From: Hominenteromicrobium mulieris
GTDB lineage: Bacteria > Bacillota > Clostridia > Oscillospirales > Acutalibacteraceae
Assembly (NCBI RefSeq): GCF_020687165.1
Contig: NZ_JAJEQC010000013.1
DNA length: 64,000 nucleotides
Direction: 5' to 3' (one strand)
Shown here: positions 50,674-60,607 of the stretch, in pieces
How positions within the stretch are numbered: position 1 is the stretch's first letter
Layout: each line of letters starts with the position of its first letter
Made by a program: the position numbers and the translations under genes
The notes under the pieces: generated by a model
What the model was told of the DNA's origin: nothing
Database searches by the model: none
The model's input: the letters and a program-made list of their open reading frames with translations, nothing else

Positions 50674-52698
50674 ATGAGACGGTTTTTATCCCGCGTTTTG
50701 CCCCTTTTGCTCAGCTTCGGCTTGATTTTCAACTGTACAGGATGCAGCACGGTTTTGGTCTTAGCCGGTAAAGCTCGTGAAAACAGCGAAGCTTCGTCCT
50801 CCGTAATTTCGGAAAGCTCCGCGTCCTCCGGCGTCATCTCCACCCCTGTGCCGACCGAAGACGGCGACCTGCGTGCGTTTTACACGGATGTTGCAAACGC
50901 TGAAAGTGTCACGGTAATGGTGTACATGATCGGCTCCGACTTAGAGAGTGAGGACGGCTCCGCGACCGACGACCTTTTGGAAATGGCAGATGCCGCGCTT
51001 TCCGAAAACGTTCACCTTGTACTCCAGACCGGCGGCACCGAAACCTGGTGGAATGATGTCTGCACAGACGATGAAAGTGAGCGCTTTGTGATCGAAAACG
51101 GCGATATGACGCTGCTCCAAAGCCTTGGCAGCATGAATATGACGGACGCCGATACGCTCTCCGATTTCATTCGCTTCTCCGCCGAAAGCTACCCCGCAGA
51201 CCGCTACGAGCTCATTTTGTGGGATCACGGCGGCGGCACCATGACAGGCTTCGGCTACGACGAGCTGTACGAAGACACTTCTTTGACACTCTCTTCTCTT
51301 TCTACAGCGCTGTATAACGGCGGCGTGCAGTTTGATTTCATCGGCTTTGACGCCTGCCTGATGGCGACGGCAGAGGTGGCCTACGCCTTGGATCCGTATG
51401 CGGATTACCTCATTGCCTCCGAAGAATCCGAGCCCGGCGAGGGCTGGGCGTACAAAAACTGGCTTACGATGCTGGCGGAAGACCCCGCCGTACCCACGGC
51501 GGAGCTCGGCAAAAAACTGGCGGACGATTTCCTTGAGGCCTATATTTTCGCCGACATGCCGACGCTTTCCGTTTTAGACCTGCGCTATGTGCCGGAATTA
51601 TACGCCGCGTTGGAAAGCTACTGGGGAAGCGCCTACACCGCACTGCAAAGCGGCAGCTACGGTGCGTTTTCGCAGGTGCGCAGCAACGTGCGAGAATTCG
51701 GCGACAACGAATACGACCAGGTCGATCTTTCTGACCTCGCCACGCTGACAAAGCAGAGCCTTTCCCTCGGCACCGAGGACGATGTGCAGGCCGCCGTTCA
51801 GAATATGGTGGTGTATAACGTCACCTATGAAAAGTCCGCCGCGGGCATTGCGGTCTATTTTCCGTGCCTGTGGCCGGATTATTACGGCGATACACGCTTT
51901 GAAATGACCTGCGTCGGCTTCCCAGAATCGTATTTTGAATTCTACGATAAATTCATGAACACGATGCTCTCCGGGCAGTCGCTTTCGCAGAGTGATATCG
52001 ATTTTTACTCCTACTACGATTGGTTCGATTCCTCCGAGGTTGGCGGCGAAAACGTCACCACAATAAACGACAACGATTTTGAACTCATCGACAAGGGCGA
52101 CTATTATGCACTCTCTCTTTCCGATGAAGCATGGAACCTCATCACGTACATTGATATGACCGTTTACCTCGACAACGGCGAGGGATATATTGACCTTGGC
52201 AATGACAACGTGTACGAGTTTGACGACGACGGCGACCTGAAAGTCGATTTTGACTATACATGGATCTCGATCGACGGCGTGATTGTGCCGTTCTACGCCG
52301 AAACCGAGGAACAGACGGACGATTATTGGTACACAACGGGTTATGTACCGGCCGAACTGAACGGCAGCACCGATATTGAGATCGTTCTGCGCTGGGACAG
52401 CGACCATGACAGCGGCTTTGTTGCGGGCTACCGCTTAAAGACCGAAGAGCCTACGGTAGCGGCAAAGGGTCTGCACAGCTTTACGGAGACGGATCAGATT
52501 CAGTACACCTGTTCGTATTATGATTACGATTTCAACTACGACCGGGACTACACGCTCGGCGACCCGGTAACATACACAAGTGAACCCGTCGTCACTTATG
52601 AGGAAATCGGCGAATACCGCACGGTGATCCAATACACCCTGCGCGACATCTACAACAACGAACACTTTACAGACCCGGTAGAGCTTTCCTGTGAATAA
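50674..52698 (+). CDS. Clostripain-family (C11) cysteine peptidase lipoprotein
   Basis: 674 residues. Lipoprotein signal peptide with lipobox NCTGC, then a C11 domain with catalytic His185 (LILWDHGGGTMTGFGYDE) and Cys228 (FIGFDACLMATAEVAYAL). The C-terminal 250 residues are Asp/Tyr-rich and probably bind ligand or calcium. It would be anchored to the outer face of the membrane. C11 enzymes cleave after basic residues and often self-activate; the target here is unknown. Only 12 nt separate it from xpt, so they may be co-transcribed. Confidence 0.93.
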   Translation: MRRFLSRVLPLLLSFGLIFNCTGCSTVLVLAGKARENSEASSSVISESSASSGVISTPVPTEDGDLRAFYTDVANAESVTVMVYMIGSDLESEDGSATDDLLEMADAALSENVHLVLQTGGTETWWNDVCTDDESERFVIENGDMTLLQSLGSMNMTDADTLSDFIRFSAESYPADRYELILWDHGGGTMTGFGYDELYEDTSLTLSSLSTALYNGGVQFDFIGFDACLMATAEVAYALDPYADYLIASEESEPGEGWAYKNWLTMLAEDPAVPTAELGKKLADDFLEAYIFADMPTLSVLDLRYVPELYAALESYWGSAYTALQSGSYGAFSQVRSNVREFGDNEYDQVDLSDLATLTKQSLSLGTEDDVQAAVQNMVVYNVTYEKSAAGIAVYFPCLWPDYYGDTRFEMTCVGFPESYFEFYDKFMNTMLSGQSLSQSDIDFYSYYDWFDSSEVGGENVTTINDNDFELIDKGDYYALSLSDEAWNLITYIDMTVYLDNGEGYIDLGNDNVYEFDDDGDLKVDFDYTWISIDGVIVPFYAETEEQTDDYWYTTGYVPAELNGSTDIEIVLRWDSDHDSGFVAGYRLKTEEPTVAAKGLHSFTETDQIQYTCSYYDYDFNYDRDYTLGDPVTYTSEPVVTYEEIGEYRTVIQYTLRDIYNNEHFTDPVELSCE

Positions 52699-52710
52699 AT
52701 AATTCTATAG

Positions 52711-52747
52711 AACATACCCTGCTGCGCTCCGTAGCAGGGTATGTTTC
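52711..52747 (+). terminator. Rho-independent terminator
   Basis: AACATACCCTGCT (52711-52723) / AGCAGGGTATGTT (52733-52745), 13 perfect pairs, 9-nt loop, then TTCGATTT. Confidence 0.88.
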
Positions 52748-52750
52748 GAT

Positions 52751-52779
52751 TTGACTTACACTATAATAGGCAGTATAAT
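52751..52779 (+). promoter_or_regulatory. Promoter of the ABC exporter operon
   Basis: TTGACT (52751-52756), 17-nt spacer, TATAAT (52774-52779). CTATAAT also occurs inside the spacer. Confidence 0.8.
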
Positions 52780-52850
52780 GAAAATTACTGACAAAAACGG
52801 AATTGTATGGAAAACTATGCCGTTTAAACTGTTCGGAAAGGACGAACGCC

Positions 52851-54575
52851 ATGCGAAAGCTCCTCGTTTACATGAAAGACTACAAGAAAGAGTCGTTTTT
52901 AGCGCCTCTTTTCAAGCTGCTCGAAGCCACCTTTGAGCTGATTGTCCCGCTCGTAATCGCGCAGATCATTGACGTGGGCATTCAGACCGGTGACACCGGC
53001 TTCATCATCTCCCGCTGTCTGCTTCTGGTCGGGTTCGGTGTGGTCGGCATGGTCAGTGCCATCACGGCGCAGTATTTTGCCGCAAAGGCTGCCGTGGGCT
53101 TTGCCACCGGGCTGCGTCACAGCTTGTTCCAAAAAATCAACGAACTCTCCTTCTCTCTTTTGGACCGTGTGGGCACTTCCACGCTGCTGACACGCATCAC
53201 AAATGACGTAAATCAGGTGCAGAACGGTGTGAACCTTGTACTGCGCCTGTTTATGCGCTCGCCGTTCATTGTGTTCGGCGCATGCGTTATGGCGTTCACC
53301 ATTGATCCCGGCAGCGCGCTGCTGTTCCTCATTGTGGTCGCTCTGCTCTCCGTTGTGGTGTTCGGCATCATGCTGCTGACCATCAAGCGCTACAAGGCTA
53401 TTCAAAACCAGCTGGATTCCGTTTTGAACACCACGCGTGAAAATCTGAACGGCGCACGTGTCATACGCGCGTTCTGCGGTGAAGACACCGAAACAGAGAA
53501 ATTTATCGGCCAAAATTCGCTGCTCTCCAAGCTCCAGAAATCCACGGGCCGTATCTCCGCACTTTTGAACCCGGTTACGTTTATCCTGATTAACGTCGGC
53601 ATCATTCTGCTCATCCATTACGGCGCTGTTCAGGTCAACACCGGCATTTTGACGCAGGGTCAGGTCGTGGCGCTGTATAACTACATGAGCCAGATTTTAG
53701 TTGAGCTCATCAAACTTGCAAACCTCATCATCACCGTAACAAAGTCCTTTGCAAGCGCCGCACGTATCCGCGACGTGCTCGAGCTCGACACAAACACCGT
53801 TTATTCCGACGACAAGAAAATCTACAATACCCACGCCGTCGAGTTCGACCGCGTTTTCATGCACTATAACGAAGGCGCGAAGGACGCGCTCGAAAACATC
53901 AGCTTCACCGCCGAGCCGGGCGAGATCATCGGCGTTATCGGCGGCACAGGCAGCGGCAAAACGACGCTTGTGGGGCTTATCCCCCGCTTCTACGATGCGT
54001 CCTCCGGCACCATCCGCGTGGATGGCCGCAACGTGAATTCCTATTCGCTTGAAGAACTGCGCGAAAAGGTGCACGTCGTATTGCAGCGCGCGGTCTTGTT
54101 TCGCGGCACGCTGCGCGAAAACCTGCTTTGGGGCAAAAAAAATGCCAACGACGAAGAGATGCAGGCAGCCGTAAAGGCTGCGCAGGCCGCAGACTTCGTA
54201 CAGAGTAAGGGCGGGCTCGATATGAAGATTACCGCCGAAGGCCGCAACCTTTCGGGCGGACAGCGCCAGCGCCTTTCCATTGCCCGCGCACTTGTAGGTA
54301 ACCCCGAGATTCTCATTTTGGACGACTCCGCTTCCGCGCTCGACTATGTGACCGAAAAGGCACTGCGCGGCGCGCTTTCCGCACTGCCGAATAAGCCGAC
54401 GGTGTTCATCGTCTCGCAGCGCACATCTTCGCTGCGGCACGCGGATAAGATTCTCGTCTTAGACAACGGCGCGCTTGTCGGCTGCGGCACACACGATGCG
54501 CTTCTTGAGAACTGCTCCGTGTACCGCGAGATCTATGACTCTCAGTTTGGCGGAAAGGAGGCAGCTGCAAAATGA
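52851..54575 (+). CDS. Heterodimeric ABC exporter subunit with degenerate ATPase site
   Basis: 574 residues: six transmembrane helices and an ATPase with GGTGSGKTT, canonical signature LSGGQRQRLSIARA, and Walker B ILILDDSASALD, where Asp replaces the catalytic Glu. This is the usual sign of the non-hydrolysing site in asymmetric exporters (BmrC/LmrC/TM287 type). AAAGGA before the ATG at 52851. Overlaps the partner gene by 4 nt. Substrate unknown; drug or lipid export is typical of the family. Confidence 0.93.
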   Translation: MRKLLVYMKDYKKESFLAPLFKLLEATFELIVPLVIAQIIDVGIQTGDTGFIISRCLLLVGFGVVGMVSAITAQYFAAKAAVGFATGLRHSLFQKINELSFSLLDRVGTSTLLTRITNDVNQVQNGVNLVLRLFMRSPFIVFGACVMAFTIDPGSALLFLIVVALLSVVVFGIMLLTIKRYKAIQNQLDSVLNTTRENLNGARVIRAFCGEDTETEKFIGQNSLLSKLQKSTGRISALLNPVTFILINVGIILLIHYGAVQVNTGILTQGQVVALYNYMSQILVELIKLANLIITVTKSFASAARIRDVLELDTNTVYSDDKKIYNTHAVEFDRVFMHYNEGAKDALENISFTAEPGEIIGVIGGTGSGKTTLVGLIPRFYDASSGTIRVDGRNVNSYSLEELREKVHVVLQRAVLFRGTLRENLLWGKKNANDEEMQAAVKAAQAADFVQSKGGLDMKITAEGRNLSGGQRQRLSIARALVGNPEILILDDSASALDYVTEKALRGALSALPNKPTVFIVSQRTSSLRHADKILVLDNGALVGCGTHDALLENCSVYREIYDSQFGGKEAAAK

Positions 54576-56344
54576 GCAAGATAAATAACAAAAACAGCAC
54601 CATTAAACGTGTTCTTTTGCAAATCCGTCCGTATCTGCCGACCATCATTTTGCTGCTTGCACTTGCCGTAGTCAGCGTGCTGTGCTCGCTGTACATCCCG
54701 GTGCTCGTCGGCGACGCCATCGACGCCATCATCGGCAAGGAACAGGTCAACTTTGCCGTTATCCTGCCGAAGCTCTTCACCTGCGCGGTACTCATCGGCT
54801 GCGCGGCGCTCGCCCAGTGGCTGATGAATGTCTGCGGCAACAAGGTCACGTACAACACCATCCGCGATATGCGCGAGGCAGCCTTTAAAAAAATTCACCG
54901 TCTGCCGTTTTCTTACCTCGACGCACACGAAACCGGCGACATCGTTTCCCGCATCATTGCCGATGTTGACCAGTTTGCAGACGGCCTTTTGATGGGCTTC
55001 TCACAGCTGTTTACCGGCGTTGTGACGATCATCGGCACCATCGGCTTCATGCTTTCCGTCAACGTTTGGACAACGCTTGTCGTGGTGCTTGTCACGCCGC
55101 TTTCCATTTTGGTGGCGCGCTTCATCGCAAAGAAAACGTTCGCCATGTTCCGCTTACAGTCCGAAACACGCGGCCGCCAGACGGCATTCATCAATGAGAT
55201 GATCACGAACCAGAAGGTCGTGCGCGCATACGGACATGAAGACGAGAACATGGAGAAATTCGACACCATCAACGAAGAGCTGCGCCGCCACACATTAAAG
55301 GCGACATTCTTCTCCTCCATCACAAACCCCGCCACGCGCTTTGTAAACTCCGTTGTGTACGCGGCGGTCGCGCTCATCGGCGCTTTTCTGGCCGTGACCG
55401 GACAGGGCTTCACCATTGGTATGCTCTCCTGCTTTTTGAGCTACGCAAATCAGTACACGAAGCCGTTTAACGAGATTTCCGGCGTTATCACCGAGCTTCA
55501 GAACGCGCTCGCCTGCGCAGACCGCCTGCTTGAATTCCTCGACAGCGAAGAAATGTCTGCCGACCCCGAACTGCTGCCGGAGCACAGCGAGACTGCAAAG
55601 GGACAGGTCACGTTCGATAACGTTTGCTTCTCCTATACAAAAGACCGCCCGCTCATCCGCAATTTCAGCTTGGATGTACCGGCAGGCTGCCGCGTCGCCA
55701 TTGTAGGCCCGACGGGCTGCGGCAAAACGACGATGATCAATCTTCTCATGCGCTTCTACGACCCGGACAGCGGCAGCATCGGCGTGGACGGCACGAATAC
55801 GCAGACGATCCCGCGCCGCGCACTGCGCCGTAACTTCGGCATGGTCCTGCAGGAAACATGGCTGAAAACCGGCACTGTGCTCGATAACATCCGCATGGGC
55901 CGCCCGGACGCTTCCGAAGAAGACGTTATCGCCGCCGCAAAGGCCGCGCACGCACATAGTTTTATTGAGCAACTGCCAAACGGCTACTATACGCAGATTG
56001 GCGAAGACGGCGGCAGCCTTTCCGCCGGACAGAAACAGCTTTTGTGCATCTCGCGCATCATGCTGACGCTGCCTCCTATGCTGATTCTGGACGAAGCGAC
56101 GTCTTCCATCGATACACGTACCGAGCTGCGCATTCAGCGCGCGTTTGCCAAGCTGATGCGCGGACGCACCTCGTTCGTCGTCGCACACCGTTTGTCGACC
56201 ATCAAGGAATCTGATGTTATCCTTGTCATGCGCGACGGCAACATCGTAGAGCAGGGCGACCACGAATCTCTGCTTGCGAAAAACGGCTTCTACGCCGAGC
56301 TGTACCGCAGCCAGTTTACGGATGAGGAACAGCCGGTGGGTTAA
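54572..56344 (+). CDS. Heterodimeric ABC exporter subunit with canonical ATPase site
   Basis: 590 residues: six transmembrane helices and an ATPase with GPTGCGKTT, Walker B MLILDEATSSIDTRTE with the catalytic Glu, and a changed signature LSAGQKQLLCISR. The complementary defects of the two subunits mean that one composite site is active and one degenerate, confirming a heterodimer. GGAGG and a 4-nt overlap give coupled translation. Followed by two terminators. Confidence 0.94.
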   Translation: MSKINNKNSTIKRVLLQIRPYLPTIILLLALAVVSVLCSLYIPVLVGDAIDAIIGKEQVNFAVILPKLFTCAVLIGCAALAQWLMNVCGNKVTYNTIRDMREAAFKKIHRLPFSYLDAHETGDIVSRIIADVDQFADGLLMGFSQLFTGVVTIIGTIGFMLSVNVWTTLVVVLVTPLSILVARFIAKKTFAMFRLQSETRGRQTAFINEMITNQKVVRAYGHEDENMEKFDTINEELRRHTLKATFFSSITNPATRFVNSVVYAAVALIGAFLAVTGQGFTIGMLSCFLSYANQYTKPFNEISGVITELQNALACADRLLEFLDSEEMSADPELLPEHSETAKGQVTFDNVCFSYTKDRPLIRNFSLDVPAGCRVAIVGPTGCGKTTMINLLMRFYDPDSGSIGVDGTNTQTIPRRALRRNFGMVLQETWLKTGTVLDNIRMGRPDASEEDVIAAAKAAHAHSFIEQLPNGYYTQIGEDGGSLSAGQKQLLCISRIMLTLPPMLILDEATSSIDTRTELRIQRAFAKLMRGRTSFVVAHRLSTIKESDVILVMRDGNIVEQGDHESLLAKNGFYAELYRSQFTDEEQPVG

Positions 56345-56349
56345 CGCAC

Positions 56350-56388
56350 AAAAATGCAGCCTTCTCTATTCGAGAGAGCTGCATTTTT
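56350..56388. terminator. First of two tandem terminators
   Basis: AAAAATGCAGC (56350-56360) / GCTGCATTTTT (56378-56388), with inner TCTCT/AGAGA. Symmetric A and T tails make it bidirectional. Confidence 0.9.
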
Positions 56389-56399
56389 CATTTTCTGCC

Positions 56400-56442
56400 A
56401 TACCGCACAAAGCTGCGTTTTGCACTTTGTGCGGTATTTTTT
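56400..56442. terminator. Second tandem terminator, ATACCGCACAA core
   Basis: ATACCGCACAAAG (56400-56412) / CTTTGTGCGGTAT (56425-56437), 13 perfect pairs, then TTTTTT. Same core as at 33043 and 62568. Confidence 0.9.
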
Positions 56443-56502
56443 GAATATCAATATAGTGGAAGTTTTAGTCAATGCGTTTGAGGAAATCAAACGGCAAAAC
56501 GA

Positions 56503-57373
56503 TTATGATAGAGATATAGGCGAACCTTGCCCGGACTGCGCATGCGCAAACTGCGTGCGGAACGCCTTCGGTGCACAGCCGTAGCGCTCTGTAAATAAGC
56601 GGTAAAACCGGCTTAAGCTGTTAAAGCCGCATGCACCGCAGATTTCAATGACGGGCATATCCCCCTGCAAAAGCAGCTGCGCCGCCAAAGACAATCGCTT
56701 GCCGTTGATGTACTCCGTCGGCGTCATGCCAATGTAGCGGCGAAACGACCGCGTAAGGTGCTCCTGCGACATATTTGCAAGCGCTAAAAGACACGGAAGA
56801 CCTGTGGTGTAATTTTCGCGCCGCTCCATTTTTTCAAGCAGCTCCGAAAACCACGCAGGCAAAATCGCTTCCGGCGCGGGTGCTGTAAGAAACAGCTGCA
56901 CCAAATACGGAAACAGGCTTAAAATGTAGCGGCACGCCGTTTCGTTATCGGCAAAGCGGTTCGTGTTCAAAAGCTTTTCCTGCACATCCGTTAAGGTGTG
57001 GCCGGAAAGCACACAATGTAACGGCAGCTCCGGCGTATCAAATATGGCGCGGTCAAGCTGCAAATAATCGCACAAGCGCTCAAACACCGTGCGCGGAATA
57101 CCGATATCAAGCAGCTCGAAATCCGCATTGTTGAAAAAATCATAGCGGTGCACGTCCCTTGGGCGCATCAAAACGAACGAGCCCTCGGAAAGCAACTGCG
57201 AGCGTCCATTTACGGCGTGGATGGCCCCGCCGTGCGAGACGAGAAACAGCTCGTAAAAAATCATGCGTGTGAATTTTATACGTCGCCGGCACACCGCACT
57301 GGTGCAGAACGCGCGCACCCTCACCGGTGTGCAGATTTTCTTCGGAAAAATGCAGAAGCTCAACGTCGCTCAT
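56503..57373 (-). pseudogene. AraC-family regulator of the glycyl radical operon, frameshifted at an A6 tract
   Basis: Reconstructed product about 289 residues. The 5' frame (start 57373, AAAGGGGG upstream) encodes MSDVELLHFSEENLHTGEGA ... YKIHTHDF; the next frame continues YELFLVSHGGAIHAVNGRSQ to the end. The switch is at six A (57255-57260 on the plus strand): five would restore one frame. Joined, the cupin motif HTHDFYE and the C-terminal AraC HTH pair (ALANMSQEHLTRSFRRYIGM; VIEICGACGFNSLSRFYRLF) are complete, ChbR-like in layout. It is divergent from the glycyl radical enzyme it probably controls. The change could be a real mutation, phase variation or a sequencing error. Confidence 0.8.
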
Positions 57374-57459
57374 TTCGGCGCCCCCTTTCTTCTGCTATTA
57401 TAACGCGTCAAAAAAACGGAATCAAGAAATTTCAATTCTAACTTTGGGAGGATAACGGT

Positions 57460-59697
57460 ATGTTCAAGACCGATGTTCAAAAACTGCGCAATGCGTTGGA
57501 ATTCACGCGCGTTTACAAAGAGAATGCAAACGACATTTACCTGCGTGAAGCCGCCTGCATGGATTTTCAGCTCCGTCATATCTTAGTGCCAATGGATGAA
57601 AACGACGGCATCGCGGGCCGCTATGAGCACGACTTTGTGGGCTTTTCCTCGCAGGTCGGCGGCATTTACACGTATTACTTTAACGAGCATGAATTTTTGA
57701 ACGCATACATGGCTTGTAAGCAAAACGGTGAGATTACCGCTGCGGAGGACTACGCTTTGCAGGCTGTGCAGGCCTATTGGCACGAGGAAAACACCGCGCG
57801 CAAGGTTGAATTGGAATTTTCGAAGCGCTACGGCTATGTGCCGTCGAAAGCTTTTCCCGGTGCGGGCGTGGGCAACTGCGACTGCCGCGTGGCAGGTACA
57901 AACCTCGATTTTGAAAAGCTCATCCGTCTCGGCTTTGACGGGCTCGATCAGGAGATCGACCGTGCGGCGGAAGTGAACGGCGCGTCTTCGTTCTACACAG
58001 CTTTAAAGCTGTGGATTGAAAGCCTGCGCGGCGCATGCGAGCGTTACCGCGAACAGGCATTGGTGCTTGCCGAAAAAGCAGAGACCGAAGAAGCCAAAAC
58101 GCGCTTTACAAAGCTTGCCGAAGCACTTTTAAACATTCAGCACAGCACACCGAAGACGTTCCTTGAGGGCGTGCAGCTGATGTGGATCTACGCTGTCAGC
58201 AGCGACATTATGAATTACAGCCGCATGGACGATTACCTTGGGCCGCTCTATGCCGCGGATATCGACGCGGGGCGCATCACGGAAGAAGAAGCCGTGCAGA
58301 CCGTGCTGTATCTCTATAAGCACTTTAAAGAGATTAACAAGATCCATGACTGCCGCGTAATCATCGGCGGCGTGGGCAGAAAGCACCGGAAGGAAGCCGA
58401 CCGCCTCGCCATCGTCATCATGGAAGCTTCCCGCCGCTTCCGCGAGACTGTGCCACAGCTCACCCTGCGCTATTACAGCGACATGGACGAGACCGTTTTC
58501 CGCAAGGCGATGGAAGTGAATGCGGAGGGCACCACGTTCCCGATTATTTACTCCGATGAGACGAATGTACCGGCTGTGGAAAAGGTCTTTGGCGTTTCGC
58601 ATGAGGAAGCCGAGCAATATGTGCCGTTCGGCTGCGGCGAATACGTCATAGTCGGTTACAGCGTAGGCACACCGAACAACGGCATCAACGTGCTGAAAGC
58701 GCTGGAAATTGCGCTGCACAACGGCCTTGATTTCTACCAGAACGTTTCCTGCGGCGAAAAGACCGGCGACCCGGCGCAGTTTGATACCTTTGAAAAGCTG
58801 TATGACGCCGTGCTTGCACAGCTCAAGCCGACCATTGACCGCTTTGCTGTACACAAATACCTCAACTATAAAATTGCAGGCGAAAACGCGCCGTATTTGC
58901 ACCTCAGCCTGCTTTTGAACGACTGCATCGCGCGCGGCAAGGCGACGTTTGAAGGCGGCGTGCGTTACCTGAATGCTTCCAGCGAAATGTTCGGCATCAT
59001 CAGCTGTGCAGACAGCCTGACGGCCATCAAAACGCTCGTTTACGACGAGAAGAAGCTCACTTTGCCGGAGCTCATCGATGTGCTGGATCACGATTTTGAG
59101 GGGCACGACGATATTCGCCGCATGTGCCTTTCCGCACCGAAATACGGCAACGACGACGACACGGCTGACGACATCGCAACGCGCCTTTTCACCGATATTG
59201 CCGACCTTACCATGGCGGCAGGTAAAGCTGCGGGGCTTGACCACTACAATATTGTCAGCGTCAACAACTCCATGAGCGCAGAATGGGGTAACTTCTGTGC
59301 GGCGTCTGCCTGCGGCAGAAAGGCCGGCAGCCCCATGGCAAACGCCAACGGCGCTTCCATCGGCGCAGATAAGTGCGGCATTACGGCGCTGCTCAACTCC
59401 ATGTCGAAGTTTGACAATACAAAGCACGTGGGCGTTATCAACAATGTGCGCTTCACAAAGGAGCTCTTCAAGGGCTCTATGGATAAAGTAGAAGCCGTCT
59501 TGAAGGCGTTTTACGACAACGACGGCGTGCAGACGAACCTGTGCGTCATCGGCAAGGATGACCTTGAAAACGCCATGGTGCACCCGGAAAACTACCAGAA
59601 CCTCCTCGTGCGTATCGGCGGCTTCTCCGCGAGATTCGTCACACTGAATCCTATTGTGCAGCGCGAGATTATTGAGCGTACGACCTACGGCGCGTAA
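57460..59697 (+). CDS. Glycyl radical enzyme of unknown substrate (PFL-like family)
   Basis: 745 residues, full length for the dehydratase/lyase-type glycyl radical enzymes. Active-site Cys392 and Glu394 lie in VPFGCGEYVIVGYSVGTPNN: a G-C-x-E pattern as in diol dehydratases and C-N lyases, not the CC pair of true pyruvate formate-lyase. The glycyl radical loop is near the C-terminus (VRIGGFSARFV, radical Gly721 by family pattern). GGGAGG precedes the ATG. The activating enzyme gene follows at 12 nt. The reaction is unassigned; GCGE differs from the GCVE, GCIE or GCTE of characterised members as I recall them. Confidence 0.9.
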   Translation: MFKTDVQKLRNALEFTRVYKENANDIYLREAACMDFQLRHILVPMDENDGIAGRYEHDFVGFSSQVGGIYTYYFNEHEFLNAYMACKQNGEITAAEDYALQAVQAYWHEENTARKVELEFSKRYGYVPSKAFPGAGVGNCDCRVAGTNLDFEKLIRLGFDGLDQEIDRAAEVNGASSFYTALKLWIESLRGACERYREQALVLAEKAETEEAKTRFTKLAEALLNIQHSTPKTFLEGVQLMWIYAVSSDIMNYSRMDDYLGPLYAADIDAGRITEEEAVQTVLYLYKHFKEINKIHDCRVIIGGVGRKHRKEADRLAIVIMEASRRFRETVPQLTLRYYSDMDETVFRKAMEVNAEGTTFPIIYSDETNVPAVEKVFGVSHEEAEQYVPFGCGEYVIVGYSVGTPNNGINVLKALEIALHNGLDFYQNVSCGEKTGDPAQFDTFEKLYDAVLAQLKPTIDRFAVHKYLNYKIAGENAPYLHLSLLLNDCIARGKATFEGGVRYLNASSEMFGIISCADSLTAIKTLVYDEKKLTLPELIDVLDHDFEGHDDIRRMCLSAPKYGNDDDTADDIATRLFTDIADLTMAAGKAAGLDHYNIVSVNNSMSAEWGNFCAASACGRKAGSPMANANGASIGADKCGITALLNSMSKFDNTKHVGVINNVRFTKELFKGSMDKVEAVLKAFYDNDGVQTNLCVIGKDDLENAMVHPENYQNLLVRIGGFSARFVTLNPIVQREIIERTTYGA

Positions 59698-59709
59698 GCG
59701 GAGGCCGAT

Positions 59710-60590
59710 ATGCGGGATCTTATTTTTGATATTCAACGTTTTTGCGTGTATGACGGGCCGGGCATTCGCACCACCGTGTTTTTCAAAGGGTGCAACATGC
59801 ACTGTGCGTGGTGCCACAATCCGGAAAGCTTTTCAACCGATGCCGAGCTCTTGTTTCGCCACGAAAAATGCACGCCCTGCGGGGCATGCACTGCGGTATG
59901 TCCGAACGGAGCGCATGAAATAAAAGCAGACGGCACACATGTTTTTGACCGTGCAAAATGCGCGGCGTGCGGCAAATGTGCCGAAGTATGTCCGAACGAT
60001 GTCCTGGAGCTTTCCGGGCGCGAAATGACGGTGGAAGCCGTGATGAAGCAGATCGACAAGGACGCAAAATATTACCGCTCGTCAAAAGGCGGCGTCACCT
60101 TTTCGGGCGGCGAGGCTTCTTTGCACTTTGAACTCCTGAAAAAGCTGCTTACAGCCTGCCGCGAAAAAGGGTACCACACCGCGCTGGAGACAAACGGTTT
60201 GATCTCTGCCGCACATTTAAAAGAACTGATACCGCTCACCGATCTTTTTCTGTTCGATTTTAAGCACAGCGACCCCGATGCCCTCAAAAAATGGGCAAGC
60301 GCGCCGCTTGCGCCGATCCTCGAGTCCCTGGCAGCCCTTGAGGACGCGCATGCGCATGTGTGGTTGCGCTGTCCGGTCATTCCGGGCGTGAACGACACGG
60401 ACGCGCACTTTGTGAGGCGATTTGTGCGCTCAAGCATCAATATACCTGTATTGAAAAGGCCGAGATCATGGCATACCATGACATCGGCAAAACGAAATGG
60501 GACGCGCTGGGGATACCGTATTCGCTCGCCGCGCTGAAGACCGTTTCGCCGGAACAGAAACATATTTGGGAGACTAAAATAGCCGATTAG
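59710..60590 (+). pseudogene. Glycyl radical enzyme activating protein, frameshifted near the 3' end
   Basis: Radical SAM activase that would install the glycyl radical. Cys28, Cys32 and Cys35 form the CxxxCxxC cluster site; two ferredoxin-like clusters follow (CTPCGACTAVCPNG; CAACGKCAEVCPND), then SGGEA and the rest of the barrel. At 60409-60414 the frame breaks: frame 1 reads VNDTDAHF and then unrelated residues to 60537, while the next frame carries the expected EAICALKHQYTC, EIMAYHDIGKTKWDALG to a stop at 60590. One missing base after TTT would explain it. As it stands, about the last 60 residues are lost. Confidence 0.85.
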
Positions 60591-60607
60591 CGGCACTTTT
60601 GGGGATA

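Noticed and set aside
56354..56584. A 76-codon plus-strand ORF after the ABC exporter genes
   Set aside because: It reads through two terminator hairpins and the antisense of the AraC gene, and has no ribosome site.
58129..59817. A 562-codon minus-strand open frame opposite the glycyl radical enzyme
   Set aside because: Composition artefact of GC-rich codons; no motif, and it runs across an operon junction.
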